Numbered from the stretch's first letter, positions 27,081 through 36,305 are shown. The stretch: 64,000 nucleotides of DNA from Izhakiella australiensis (GCF_002006995.1 NZ_MRUL01000013.1:1-64000); one strand, 5' to 3'. The notes: generated from the letters alone by a model not told the origin. Program-made: numbers and translations.

Positions 27081-27353
27081 TCAGCCTGCTAACTGCGCGG
27101 CTTGCTGAAATAGCAGATGAGTAAAGTCAGTCAGCTGTAGTAGCATCCACTTCCCGGCAAAGACCAGCGTCAGCAGCGTAGCGACCAGGCGGGGGAGAAA
27201 GCTCAGCGTCTGCTCATTGATTTGCGTCGTGGCCTGAAAAAGGCTGACCAGCAGGCCAACGGCCAGGCTTGGCAGGATGGCGACCAGCGAGATAATCAGC
27301 ACCAGCTTTAAGCCGCTGGCCAGTATGTCGCCAGCCACGTCAAGCGTCATCAT
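27081..27353 (-). CDS. fliQ: Flag-2 export gate protein FliQ (LfiQ)
   Basis: 90 residues (89 if the adjacent second ATG at 27350 is used), the usual FliQ length. Two membrane helices flank the conserved SLFQATTQINEQTLSFLPR motif. The start at 27353 overlaps the fliP stop by four bases and has GGAG 7 bases upstream; a longer open frame of 110 codons exists but lies inside fliP and is not expected to be used. Confidence 0.93.
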   Translation of the reverse strand: MMTLDVAGDILASGLKLVLIISLVAILPSLAVGLLVSLFQATTQINEQTLSFLPRLVATLLTLVFAGKWMLLQLTDFTHLLFQQAAQLAG

Positions 27354-28108
27354 CCGCCGACTCCCTGCACGCTTTGGGTCAGCGTGCCGACCACCAGTGA
27401 CCAGCCGTCGCACAAGACAAACAGGATCAGTTTGAACGGCAGCGATACGATCAGCGGCGACAGCATCATCATGCCCATCGCCATCAGAATACAGGCGACA
27501 ATCAGGTCAATGACCAGAAACGGGATGTAAATCATAAAGCCAATTTTAAAGGCGGTTTTCAGTTCGCTGAGGACGAATGCCGGTGCCAGAACGGTGAAAT
27601 CCTGGTGCTGCGGATCGCCGCTGACGCTGGCAATGGTCATAATTTGCGACAGCGCGGTGCTGTTGGTTTGCGCCAGCATAAATTTTTTCAGCGGCACTTC
27701 GCCGCGCTCAATAGCCTGCTGCAGGCCTATCTGGTCTGACTGGTAGGGCACCACGGCGTTCTGATAGATAGTGTTCCATACCGGGCGCATAACCAGCAGG
27801 GTGAGTATCAGTGCAATGCCGGTCAGTACTTTATTTGGCGGCGCCTGCTGCAAACCCAGCGCCTGACGCAGCAGGGCCAGCACGATAATGAAGCGCGTAA
27901 AGCTGGTCAGCATCAGCAGCATCACCGGCAGCAGGCTTAGCAGCGTCATCAGAATCAGTATTTCAACTTTGACGCTGTAATCTTCCCCGCCGCCAGCCGT
28001 TGGGGTGGCCGAGAACAGCGTTAAGCCATTGTTCTGCGCCAGCGCCTGCGAAGGGAGCAGCAGCAACAGCGCTCCGATGGCCAGCGCTGTCCATATCCAT
28101 GATTTCAT
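27350..28108 (-). CDS. fliP: Flag-2 export gate protein FliP (LfiP)
   Basis: 252 residues with a cleavable signal sequence (MKSWIWTALAIGALLLLLPS, cleavage after QALA), as in FliP of enterobacteria. The helix LLSLLPVMLLMLTSFTRFII and the motifs LGLQQAPPNKVLTGIAL and PAFVLSELKTAFKIGF are diagnostic. FliP makes the export pore with FliQ and FliR. No fliO gene, which assists FliP assembly in the primary system, lies between fliN and fliP. It overlaps fliN by four bases. Confidence 0.95.
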   Translation of the reverse strand: MKSWIWTALAIGALLLLLPSQALAQNNGLTLFSATPTAGGGEDYSVKVEILILMTLLSLLPVMLLMLTSFTRFIIVLALLRQALGLQQAPPNKVLTGIALILTLLVMRPVWNTIYQNAVVPYQSDQIGLQQAIERGEVPLKKFMLAQTNSTALSQIMTIASVSGDPQHQDFTVLAPAFVLSELKTAFKIGFMIYIPFLVIDLIVACILMAMGMMMLSPLIVSLPFKLILFVLCDGWSLVVGTLTQSVQGVGG

Positions 28109-28488
28109 TGCACTAGTTCAGCCAGCTGCTGGTTATTAAAGTCAATCAGGCGCAGCGCATACTTGTCATTTACTACCACCACTTCCGCGCTGCCGAACAG
28201 TACGCCGTTTACTTTGACGTCCAGCGGTTCACCCGCCAGCTTGTCCAGCTCAATAACCGAGTCGCTGCCGACGTTAATCAGCTCGGCGAGCGAAATTTCA
28301 ACCGAAGCGACCTCCAGCGTCAGCGTTACGGGGATACGGCTGAATAGCGCCAGATGACGCGGCTTATCCTGGCGCAGCGGCGCGGCTGGCACGTTGGCTA
28401 GCTCATCATCGCCGTCTGTCCCGTCATCTGCGTCAGAGGCGAAAAAATGATCCAGATTATCCGGATCGTTAAAGGATTGATCGCTCAC
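28105..28488 (-). CDS. fliN: Flag-2 C-ring protein FliN (LfiN)
   Basis: 127 residues from GTG at 28488, GGGAG 7 bases upstream. An acidic N-terminal tail (about 1-40, DDGTDGDDELANV) precedes the SpoA domain: IPVTLTLEVASVEISLAELI, then VIELDKLAGEPLDVKVNGVL and AEVVVVNDKYALRL. FliN forms the lower part of the rotor C-ring with FliM and FliG. It overlaps fliP and is 3 bases from fliM. Confidence 0.94.
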   Translation of the reverse strand: MSDQSFNDPDNLDHFFASDADDGTDGDDELANVPAAPLRQDKPRHLALFSRIPVTLTLEVASVEISLAELINVGSDSVIELDKLAGEPLDVKVNGVLFGSAEVVVVNDKYALRLIDFNNQQLAELVQ

Positions 28489-28491
28489 TGT

Positions 28492-29355
28492 TTACTCCCT
28501 TATCAGTTCGCTAAAATCGGAAAGATATAATTTGCCGTTTTCTTCACGGATAGCTGCCGTTAGCAGCGGTTTGTCGCCGACGTAAAGCGGTGCGCGTTCC
28601 GCCAGCGAAATCGGCAGCAAATCGCCAGGTTTAAGCTCTGCCAGTTCGGCGACGGTGCGCGTCACTGCGGCCAGCCGGGCATGCAGGCGTACCGGTAAAG
28701 ATGTAAAGCTGGCGCTAACCAGCGCCGCACAGTTTTCATTGCTGTTACGCTGGCGATTCGATCCGCCCAGTGAGCTGAGCAGCAGATCAACGTGATAGCC
28801 ATCGAGTAGCAATGAGAAGCCGCCGCTACTGTAGTCGTTAAGATAAAAATCAATGCGATACGACCATTGGGTTATTAACGCGCTGTAATCGGCTTTTATC
28901 GTCAGCGGCTGGGGGAAGATACCGCTTTCGCACAATAGCGTGGTTAGCTCCAGCGCCATTTTATTTAGCAGTCGCTCTTCCGTTTTGCTAACCGCTATTT
29001 CCTCCGGGTTAATCTTGTCAGATTGAAAGTCCTGGCTCAGCCCGTAATAATCATGTAGCGCACTGAGCAATAGCTGGCGATCAATACAAAACGCCAGATT
29101 GCCGACCTCGCTGCTGAATATTTTGCTCTGCTTAACCCAGCGGTCCATCTGGAACTGCATTTCTTTAAGACCGGTGTTGACCCGATACTTCTTCAGAAAG
29201 TAAATGCTTAGCTGCCCGTCAAGCTGATCAAAACGCTCATTAAATATCCGTGGAACCTTATGATAGGGGCGCCCAAGCTTGTTAACTTCGAGGCCCATCA
29301 TTTCAGGGTGTTGATCCGCTGGATAAATTCTGAACTTCTTTCTTTTTGTTTGCAT
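28492..29355 (-). CDS. fliM: Flag-2 C-ring switch protein FliM (LfiM)
   Basis: 287 residues, shorter than E. coli FliM (334). The middle domain resembles CheC-fold FliM (VPRIFNERFDQLDGQLSIYF near 35-55), and the SpoA-type C-terminus includes LAELKPGDLLPISL (about 237-250) and LYVGDKPLLTAAIREENGKL. The N-terminus (MQTKRKKFRIYPADQHPE) does not contain the EIDALL-type CheY-binding peptide of chemotactic FliM. It is the first gene of the minus-strand export operon; no strong ribosome binding site precedes the ATG. Confidence 0.88.
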   Translation of the reverse strand: MQTKRKKFRIYPADQHPEMMGLEVNKLGRPYHKVPRIFNERFDQLDGQLSIYFLKKYRVNTGLKEMQFQMDRWVKQSKIFSSEVGNLAFCIDRQLLLSALHDYYGLSQDFQSDKINPEEIAVSKTEERLLNKMALELTTLLCESGIFPQPLTIKADYSALITQWSYRIDFYLNDYSSGGFSLLLDGYHVDLLLSSLGGSNRQRNSNENCAALVSASFTSLPVRLHARLAAVTRTVAELAELKPGDLLPISLAERAPLYVGDKPLLTAAIREENGKLYLSDFSELIRE

Positions 29356-29768
29356 ATTATAGGTTGTTAGTGGAGGTGTAATCGAGTCAGAGCTTCAAAA
29401 AGGTGTTCATACCAAATAGAGAATGGTATTAAAACGCATCAGCTAGGCTATCTATTAAAAACGGCTATATGCGACAGTGTATTTAATCCTTTATCTTTAG
29501 CTATATCAAGGTTGTTTTATTATTAATGCATTAATTTTCAAATTAATGTTTAAAATTAAATTATTTTAACTGGTTGTTTTTTAATGATTAATTTTTTAAT
29601 ATTTTATTGTGTCTGTCATTGATTTTGGTGTGTAATATATACTCCCCCCGTGACGCAAGGTTATTGTGCGTTTCAATAATTTTAAATCCATGGATGGCTT
29701 TCAATGTACGCGATAAAATTACATCTTTTTCCTGTTTTTCTGTCTGGCTATTTTAGGCTCTGCTTTCA
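29356..29768. promoter_or_regulatory. AT-rich divergent control region between fliM and lafK
   Basis: 413 bases without a gene, very AT-rich in the middle (about 29500-29640), between the divergent fliM and lafK. An inverted repeat ATACCA-N9-TGGTAT lies at 29409-29429. I found no canonical sigma-54 or sigma-28 element on either strand. It is the likely place for the master promoter(s) of the Flag-2 regulon and for silencing by H-NS-type proteins, by inference from base composition. Confidence 0.55.
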
Positions 29769-30788
29769 ATGAGTGAGGCCGGAAATATTCAACTTGAACA
29801 CGGCGTTGACTATATTGCGGTAGACCCTGCCAGCGTAGAGGTTTTTTCTCTGGCTGAACGCGTGGCGAAATTTAACGTACCCGTGTTGATCACCGGAGAA
29901 ACCGGGACCGGTAAAGAGTGCATAGCCAAATATATTCACTGTCATTCTGCAGAAAAAAGTGCGGCCTACGTTGGGGTCAACTGCGCAGCTATTCCGGAAA
30001 ATATGCTGGAGGCCATGCTGTTTGGTTACGAGAAAGGCGCATTTACCGGCGCGATAAACAGCCAGCCGGGTAAGCTGGAGCTGGCGAATGGCGGCACATT
30101 ATTACTGGACGAAATAGGCGATATGCCGATTGCGCTGCAGGCGAAATTATTACGCGTACTGCAAGAGCAGGAGGTCGAGCGGCTGGGAAGCCATAAAAAG
30201 ATACCGCTGGATCTGCGCTTAATTGCTTCAACCAACAAAGATCTTGAGCAGGAAATTGCCGCCGGCCGTTTTCGCCAGGATCTCTATTATCGCTTATCGG
30301 TAATCCCTATTCACATCACTCCGCTACGCAGTCGTGTACAGGATATCATGCCGCTGGTTCAGCTTTTCTTACGCAAATACCATGCACTGATTGAGCGTAA
30401 ACCAACTCTGATGCCGGGGGCGCGCATTGCGCTGGAAAGCTATTCCTGGCCTGGCAATGTCCGCGAGCTGGAGAACGTGGTGCAGCGTGGGCTGATACTC
30501 TGCGGCAACGGTAATCTGACCACGGCATGCTTTGGCTTGCCGAACGCCCGCGCGCAAAGCGCCCTGATGCCGCAGGCTGAAGGTGAACATGATAGGCCGC
30601 ATGATGGCTGCGCTCGTGCGATAAAGCGCCAGGGCAGGATGGCTGAAAGCCAGTATATTCTCGATCTGCTGCGACGCAATCAGGGAAATAAATCTAAAAC
30701 CGCTGAATCCTTGGGTATCACACCGCGTGCGCTGCGTTATCGGCTGGCCTCGATGCGTGAGCAGGGATTCGACACCGGATTCTTTTAA
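29769..30788 (+). CDS. lafK: Sigma-54-dependent activator LafK, master regulator of Flag-2
   Basis: 339 residues. A sigma-54 interaction AAA+ domain fills residues 15-250: Walker A GETGTGKE (about 43-50), the sigma-54 contact loop GAFTGA (about 92-97), Walker B GGTLLLDEIGD and the arginine-finger region RFRQDLYYRLSVIPIH. The C-terminus (about 295-333) is a Fis-type helix-turn-helix (NKSKTAESLGITPRALRYRL). There is no N-terminal response-regulator domain. In Vibrio and Aeromonas lateral systems LafK turns on the early lateral genes. It directly precedes fliE. Confidence 0.92.
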   Translation: MSEAGNIQLEHGVDYIAVDPASVEVFSLAERVAKFNVPVLITGETGTGKECIAKYIHCHSAEKSAAYVGVNCAAIPENMLEAMLFGYEKGAFTGAINSQPGKLELANGGTLLLDEIGDMPIALQAKLLRVLQEQEVERLGSHKKIPLDLRLIASTNKDLEQEIAAGRFRQDLYYRLSVIPIHITPLRSRVQDIMPLVQLFLRKYHALIERKPTLMPGARIALESYSWPGNVRELENVVQRGLILCGNGNLTTACFGLPNARAQSALMPQAEGEHDRPHDGCARAIKRQGRMAESQYILDLLRRNQGNKSKTAESLGITPRALRYRLASMREQGFDTGFF

Positions 30789-30811
30789 TAGCCAGCTTCA
30801 TGGAAGACTTT

Positions 30812-31153
30812 ATGGTTAACAAAATTACCTCAGGGAATATGCAAGCCGAAATGTTAGCGAGTATGCAGCGTATGCAGCTCCAGGCTACCGGTACCGGCAT
30901 TAGCTCTTCACCGCTGGCGTCATCGGCCAGCGCGCCTTCATTCAGCGAGGCGTTGCAAAATGCCATCGACAACGTGGACCAACTGCAGCAGCTTGCCAGC
31001 CAGAAACAGCGCGCCGTCGATACCGGGCAAAGCGATGACCTCAGCGGTACGATGATTGAGAGTCAAAAAGCCAGCATTGCATTCACCGCGATGGTTCAGG
31101 TGCGTAACAAACTCACTCAGGCATTTGATGAAGTTATTAATATGCCACTCTGA
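30812..31153 (+). CDS. fliE: Flag-2 hook-basal body protein FliE (LfiE)
   Basis: 113 residues from ATG at 30812, which has GGAAG at 5 bases; an in-frame ATG at 30800 has no site. The conserved end SIAFTAMVQVRNKLTQAFDEVINMPL is typical of FliE, the adaptor that joins the MS ring to the proximal rod. It opens the fliE-F-G-H-I-J operon 23 bases after lafK. Confidence 0.93.
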   Translation: MVNKITSGNMQAEMLASMQRMQLQATGTGISSSPLASSASAPSFSEALQNAIDNVDQLQQLASQKQRAVDTGQSDDLSGTMIESQKASIAFTAMVQVRNKLTQAFDEVINMPL

Positions 31154-31164
31154 GGAGGGGGCCG

Positions 31165-32808
31165 GTGTTTGAGAAACTTAAGGCGCGCCTGCCAGCCGAT
31201 CGCATTGCTACGTTCAAAAAGTTTGCTTTGCCGGGCGCGCTGGCGCTGGCGGTGACCGCAGCGATAGTCGCGCTGCTGTGGCAGAACAATCGGCATTACA
31301 CCATGCTGTTCGGCGCCCACGAAAATATTTCCGTTTCCGACGTCGTCGAGGTGCTCTCCGGCGAGGGCATCAGCTATCGCGTGGAGCCGCAAAGCGGCGC
31401 GCTGCTGGTGCAGGAAAATCAGCTTAGCAAAGCGCGTATGGCGCTGGCCGCGAAAGGCATATCCGCCCGCTTACCTGCCGGCTACGAGCTGATGGATAAA
31501 GAAGAGATGCTTGGCAGCAGTCAGTTCGTGCAGAACGTGCGCTTAAAGCGCAGTCTGGAAGGTGAACTGGCGCAGAGTATCATGACCCTGGATGCGGTTG
31601 ACTATGCGCGCGTACTGCTGGGCATCAGCGAAACCAGCTCTTTTGTGCTGACGAATAAGCCTGATAGCAGCGCTTCGGTGATGCTGCGCCTGAAATATGG
31701 CCGTAGGCTAAACAATGAACAGGTTGCGGCCATTGTCAGCCTGGTTTCCGGCAGCCTGCCCGGCCTGAAGCCTGAGCAGGTAAAAGTGGTCGATCAGGCG
31801 GGCAATCTGCTGTCGGCAAACGTCAGTGAATGGCTGGATGGCGGCTATGGCCTGCAGGGAAGCGCGGAGATGGTGCAACATATTCGCCAGCAAACCGAAC
31901 GTAATATTGCCAACTTGCTAACGCCGATTCTGGGCGCCGAAAATTTCCGCGTGAGCGTTGTGCCGCGCGTTGATTTCAGCCAGATGCAGGAAACGCAGGA
32001 GCGCTATCTGAATGATCCCCATCTGGCTGAGGAAAGTCTGCTGCAGGAAAATACCAGCGAGGAGCTGGCGATGGGCATTCCCGGTTCGCTGAGCAACAGC
32101 CCAACGAATGCGGCGCAGAACAAAAAGCCGGCTGGTCAGAATAATAATGCACGCCAGGATAATCAGCCGCTCTCAACCCGTAATCAGGCGCGTCGTCAAT
32201 ACAACTGGGATCGCGATATACGTAATATCCATCATCAGAGCTATCAGCTGCAGCGTCTGACGGTCGCCGTATTGCTCAATCAGAATGCACCGCAGTTAAA
32301 AAAATGGGACGAACAGCAGTTTAAGCAAATGCAGCAACTGCTCGATCATGCGGCCGGCATTGACAGTATCCGTGGCGATGAGCTTAGCCTGTCGCGTATT
32401 GCGTTTACTCCCCCACCAGAATATCACGAGCCGGTTCTGCCCTGGTGGCAGCGACCATCAACTTTGCGCTGGGCTGAGTTTGGTGGCATAGGCTTGCTGG
32501 CTTTACTCATCGTCGTCTTTGGCATTCTACCGCTGCTGCGGCGCTGGGCGCGGCGGCCGAACGCCGCTGTGGCTTCAGCGGCCAGCGGCGAAACGGCAAT
32601 GGCTGATGATGCCGGCGCCGGGCAAGGGGGTGAGCAGGAGGCGGTGCTCGGAAGCGCCGCATTTAAAGGCGGCGAGGAGCTTCCGCCGCAAAGTTCGGGG
32701 TTAGAAACCAAAATCGCCTTTTTGCAAATGCTGGCGAAAAATGAGACCGACCGCGTTGCCGACGTATTGAAACAATGGATAAGCAGCAATGAGCGAAACG
32801 GAAAATAA
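31165..32808 (+). CDS. fliF: Flag-2 MS-ring protein FliF (LfiF)
   Basis: 547 residues from GTG at 31165 with GAGGAGGGG upstream. One membrane helix lies near residues 20-38 and a second near 440-460. The large periplasmic part has the ring-building motifs typical of FliF (QSGALLVQENQLSKARMALA, LLGSSQFVQNVRLKRSLEGE region). The cytosolic C-terminal tail (about 460-547) binds FliG. It overlaps fliG by 20 bases. Confidence 0.94.
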   Translation: MFEKLKARLPADRIATFKKFALPGALALAVTAAIVALLWQNNRHYTMLFGAHENISVSDVVEVLSGEGISYRVEPQSGALLVQENQLSKARMALAAKGISARLPAGYELMDKEEMLGSSQFVQNVRLKRSLEGELAQSIMTLDAVDYARVLLGISETSSFVLTNKPDSSASVMLRLKYGRRLNNEQVAAIVSLVSGSLPGLKPEQVKVVDQAGNLLSANVSEWLDGGYGLQGSAEMVQHIRQQTERNIANLLTPILGAENFRVSVVPRVDFSQMQETQERYLNDPHLAEESLLQENTSEELAMGIPGSLSNSPTNAAQNKKPAGQNNNARQDNQPLSTRNQARRQYNWDRDIRNIHHQSYQLQRLTVAVLLNQNAPQLKKWDEQQFKQMQQLLDHAAGIDSIRGDELSLSRIAFTPPPEYHEPVLPWWQRPSTLRWAEFGGIGLLALLIVVFGILPLLRRWARRPNAAVASAASGETAMADDAGAGQGGEQEAVLGSAAFKGGEELPPQSSGLETKIAFLQMLAKNETDRVADVLKQWISSNERNGK

Positions 32809-33811
32809 GGAAGATACTAGCGCCGAGCGCCCGCCTCTGGAGCAGGCGGCGATCGTATTGCTCAGCATTGGCGAAGAGGCGGCCGCCAGCGTAATGAGCA
32901 AGCTATCGCGCGAAGAGGTGTTGCAGATGAGCGAAGTCATGGCGCGACTCAGCGGCGTTAAGCTAGCCCAGGCACGCGGCGCGCTGAATAATTTTTTTCA
33001 GGATTATAGCGAGCTGAGCGGCATTAACGGCGCTTCACGTAGCTACTTGCGTAACATCCTTGAAAGAGCGCTGGGCAGTGAAATCTCCAGTAGCGTGATC
33101 AACGGTATCTACGGTGACGAAATTCGCTACCGCATGACGCGTTTGCAGTGGGTAGCGGCGCCTCAGCTGGCGGCGATGATCAACCAGGAACATTTACAGC
33201 TGCAGGCGGTGTTCCTGGCCTTTCTGCCGCCCGAAGTGGCTGCCGAGGTATTAAATCAGCTTGATGAGGCGAGCCAGGAAGAACTTTTATTCCGTATTGC
33301 CCGGCTTGATGACGTCAATCGCGACGTGGTGAACGAGCTTGATCGTTTGATTGAGCGTGGCGTGGCGGTTATCTCCGAGCATGGTTCAAAGGTCAGTGGT
33401 ATTCGTCAGGCGGCCAATATTGTCAACCGCTTTGGCAGCAATCAGCAGACCCTGCTGGAGCATTTGCAGCAGCGGGATGGCATGGTCGCCGAAAAGCTGA
33501 AAAGCGAAATGTATGAATTCTTTATTCTCAGTCGCCAGAATCCTGATGTCATCCAGCGTCTGCTGGATGACATCCCGTTGGAAACCTGGGCGGTCGCGCT
33601 GAAAGGTACCGAGACCGTACTGCGTCAGGCAATCTATGACGCAATGCCTCGCCGCCAGGTACAGCTGTTGCAAAGTACCACCAGCCGACTGGGACCGGTC
33701 CCCGTTAGCCGGGTTGAACAGCTGCGCAAGGAGATAATGGTAACGGTGCGCGAGCTGGCGGAAAGCGGTGAAATACAGATTCAGCTATTTAATGAAAGGA
33801 CCATGGAGTAG
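32789..33811 (+). CDS. fliG: Flag-2 rotor switch protein FliG (LfiG)
   Basis: 340 residues, three FliG domains. The N-terminal part binds FliF, the middle carries the EHPQ-like region as NQEHLQLQAVFLAFL (about 130-145), and the C-terminal torque domain has charged helix RLLDDIPLETWAVALKGT. FliG forms the top of the C-ring and meets the stator LafT. It overlaps both fliF and the region just before fliH. Confidence 0.94.
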   Translation: MSETENKEDTSAERPPLEQAAIVLLSIGEEAAASVMSKLSREEVLQMSEVMARLSGVKLAQARGALNNFFQDYSELSGINGASRSYLRNILERALGSEISSSVINGIYGDEIRYRMTRLQWVAAPQLAAMINQEHLQLQAVFLAFLPPEVAAEVLNQLDEASQEELLFRIARLDDVNRDVVNELDRLIERGVAVISEHGSKVSGIRQAANIVNRFGSNQQTLLEHLQQRDGMVAEKLKSEMYEFFILSRQNPDVIQRLLDDIPLETWAVALKGTETVLRQAIYDAMPRRQVQLLQSTTSRLGPVPVSRVEQLRKEIMVTVRELAESGEIQIQLFNERTME

Positions 33812-33818
33812 TGGACGA

Positions 33819-34553
33819 ATGGCGCTGAACGACGGCAATGAGGGGGCGCTACGTCTGTATCACTTCCCACCGCTGAGTAAAAAGCCGTTGGAGGACTCCG
33901 TGACCCCGTCGCAGGAAACGATTAACTGCCAGCAGATTGAGCTGGAAGTTGAACAGATGAGGCGCAGCGGTTTTGACCAGGGACGCGAGCAGGGCTATCA
34001 GTCCGGGCGTAAGGTCGGATATGAAGAGGGCCAGCAGCAGGGCCGGGAGGAAGGGCTGCGAACGGCGCGTAGCCGCTTGCAACAGGCCGTTAATCCGGTA
34101 GATAAGCTGGTTGATGAGCTGCAAAAGATGCTTAGCCAGTATGAGCAGCGCCGCCGTGACGAGCTGCTGCTGCTGGTCGAAAAGGTGACGCGCCAGGCGA
34201 TCCGCTGTGAACTGGCGCTGCAGCCTGCTCAGCTGCTGGCGCTGGTCGACGAGGCGCTTTCCAGCCTGCCGCAAGCGCCAGCGCGCCTGCAGGTTTTGCT
34301 CAATTCCGACGAGTTTGCGCGCATCCAGGAGCTGGCGCCGGAGAAAGTCAGCGCCTGGGGAATGATGGCCGATGCGACGCTGGAAAGCGGAGAGTGCCGT
34401 ATTATTACCGATGTGGGTGAAATGGATGTGGGTTGTAATCATCGTCTGGAACAGTGTATGGATGCGCTTGGAAAAAATTTAGCAGCGCCGGCAGACGCAG
34501 CAGCAGCGCCGGCTGATGCGGTTGCGCATCACTCGCAAGAGCAGGAAAAGTGA
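33819..34553 (+). CDS. fliH: Flag-2 export ATPase regulator FliH (LfiH)
   Basis: 244 residues from ATG at 33819, 8 bases after the fliG stop; an earlier in-frame start lies inside fliG. The N-terminal half has GxxxG-like repeats (RSGFDQGREQGYQSGRKVGY, EGQQQGREEG) that form the long FliH coiled coil, and the C-terminal domain (about 120-220) resembles V/F-ATPase stator subunits. The tail is Ala/Asp-rich with a small repeat (AAPADA). FliH holds FliI at the C-ring. Confidence 0.9.
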   Translation: MALNDGNEGALRLYHFPPLSKKPLEDSVTPSQETINCQQIELEVEQMRRSGFDQGREQGYQSGRKVGYEEGQQQGREEGLRTARSRLQQAVNPVDKLVDELQKMLSQYEQRRRDELLLLVEKVTRQAIRCELALQPAQLLALVDEALSSLPQAPARLQVLLNSDEFARIQELAPEKVSAWGMMADATLESGECRIITDVGEMDVGCNHRLEQCMDALGKNLAAPADAAAAPADAVAHHSQEQEK

Positions 34554-35860
34554 GCCCGCTCGATCGCGCTCTGAACTCAATTGAAAGCATCTCGCTGGCC
34601 CGGGTGTCAGGACGGCTGGTGCGGGTTAAAGGGCTGCTGCTGGAGTCGGTAGGATGCCAGCTGGCCGTCGGTCAGTACTGCCAGATTGAGGAGAGCGGCG
34701 GGACAATGCTGGACGCACAGGTTGTTGGCTTTGATCGCGACGTTACCTTCCTGATGTCGTTTAAATCACCCGGCGGATTGACCGCCGGCGCCAGGGTCTT
34801 CCCGCAGGAGAAAAAACGCGCGCTGATGATTGGAGCGGACTGGATGGGCAGAGTGATTAACGGTCTTGGCGAGCCGCTGGATGGTAAAAGCGCGCCCGGC
34901 GGAGAATATCCTCTGAATTCGCAGCCTGAACCGATCAACCCATTGCTGAGAAAGCCGGTCGATACTCCGCTTGATACCGGGGTGAAGGCGATCAATGGCC
35001 TGCTGACGATCGGCAAAGGACAGCGCGTTGGCTTGATGGCCGGGTCCGGCGTGGGCAAAAGCGTTTTGCTGGGAATGATAACGCGCAGCACGCTGGCTGA
35101 CGTGGTCGTTGTCGGGTTAATAGGCGAGCGCGGGCGTGAAGTGAATGAATTTATTTACCATACGCTTCAGGCCAGCGGCATGGCAAAGTCAATCGTTGTT
35201 GCCGCTCCGGCGGACGAATCGCCGCTGATGCGCCTGAAGGCGGCGGAGTTGTGCCATGCCGTTGCGGCGCATTTTCGTGATAGCGGTAAAGATGTCCTGC
35301 TATTGGTTGATTCATTAACCCGATATGCCATGGCGCAGCGGGAGATCGCGCTGTCGCTGGGAGAGCCGCCTGCCACCAAAGGCTATCCGCCTTCGGCGTT
35401 TGGCATTATTCCCCGGCTGGTGGAAAGTGCAGGCAACAGCGGCGCCAGCGGCTCCATGACGGCAATTTATACCGTACTGGCTGAGGGTGACGACCAGCAG
35501 GATCCGATCGTGGACTGCGCCCGGGCGGTGCTTGACGGTCATATTGTACTTTCTCGTGAGTTAGCGGAAAGCGGGCACTATCCGGCTATTGATATTGCTC
35601 AAAGCATCAGTCGCTGCATGGCACAGGTCACCGAGCCTGCGCATCAGCAGGCGGGGCGAACCTTAAAGCAGCGTTACAGCGACTATATGGCAATAAAGCC
35701 GCTGATTCCGCTTGGCGGCTACGTCGCAGGGGCGGATGCGGAGGTGGATAAGGCCGTACGCATGCAGCCGGCAATGATGAGCTATCTGCGACAGGGAAAG
35801 GATGAATGTTCGCCGCTGGCGCGTTCTGTCAGCGAGCTACTGGCGCTAAGCCAGGCATAA
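34550..35860 (+). CDS. fliI: Flag-2 export ATPase FliI (LfiI)
   Basis: 436 residues from GTG at 34550, overlapping fliH by four bases. Walker A is AGSGVGKSVLLG (about 164-175), Walker B LLLVDSLTRYAMAQREIA (about 248-265), and GEPPATKGYPPSAF follows, as in FliI/YscN ATPases. It energises substrate release and unfolding at the export gate. Confidence 0.96.
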   Translation: MSPLDRALNSIESISLARVSGRLVRVKGLLLESVGCQLAVGQYCQIEESGGTMLDAQVVGFDRDVTFLMSFKSPGGLTAGARVFPQEKKRALMIGADWMGRVINGLGEPLDGKSAPGGEYPLNSQPEPINPLLRKPVDTPLDTGVKAINGLLTIGKGQRVGLMAGSGVGKSVLLGMITRSTLADVVVVGLIGERGREVNEFIYHTLQASGMAKSIVVAAPADESPLMRLKAAELCHAVAAHFRDSGKDVLLLVDSLTRYAMAQREIALSLGEPPATKGYPPSAFGIIPRLVESAGNSGASGSMTAIYTVLAEGDDQQDPIVDCARAVLDGHIVLSRELAESGHYPAIDIAQSISRCMAQVTEPAHQQAGRTLKQRYSDYMAIKPLIPLGGYVAGADAEVDKAVRMQPAMMSYLRQGKDECSPLARSVSELLALSQA

Positions 35861-35870
35861 GGAGCGTGCG

Positions 35871-36305
35871 TTGAGCGGTAAAACAGCCAATGTCCAGCTG
35901 CTGGAGCGACTACGCCAGCTGCGAGAGAATAGCGTCGGGCGGCTCAGCAGCCAGCTTGCCAGCCAGCGGCAGGTCGCCCAGCGCTGCCGTAATAATATTG
36001 ATGCTCTGAATCAGTTGAAAACGGTACATTTACCGGCGCCCGGCGGCGGTAAAGTGATGCAGAACGCCGCTGGTTATAAAGCGATGCTGCAGCGGGTGGT
36101 TGACTGGCAGCAGCAGGAGTATGCGCTGGCGCAAGCGGAAATCGCTCAGCTACAGCGCGCGCTGTATGAAAAGTCTCGTGAGGAAATGCGCCTGGCGCAG
36201 GCGGTTAAGTTACAGCGACAGCAAATACACCGGGTCGAGGCGCGCCGGCAGCAGCGTCAAACGGATGATATTGCTTTGCAAAGCTGGCTGCGTAAGCAGA
36301 AGTAG
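35871..36305 (+). CDS. fliJ: Flag-2 export chaperone FliJ (LfiJ)
   Basis: 144 residues from TTG at 35871, where AAGGAG lies 6 bases upstream. The whole protein is predicted coiled coil, rich in Gln, Arg and Leu, as usual for FliJ, the central stalk of the FliI hexamer. Identification rests on position after fliI plus this character, since FliJ sequences are poorly conserved. Confidence 0.85.
   Translation: MSGKTANVQLLERLRQLRENSVGRLSSQLASQRQVAQRCRNNIDALNQLKTVHLPAPGGGKVMQNAAGYKAMLQRVVDWQQQEYALAQAEIAQLQRALYEKSREEMRLAQAVKLQRQQIHRVEARRQQRQTDDIALQSWLRKQK

Noticed and set aside
27354-27413. Longer start for fliQ giving 110 residues
   Set aside because: The extra part overlaps fliP deeply, and the 89-90 residue form matches the family length.
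29650-29680. Possible sigma-54 site on the minus strand before fliM (GCAC and TTGC)
   Set aside because: The gap between the two elements is 7 bases instead of 5, so it is not a valid -24/-12 promoter.
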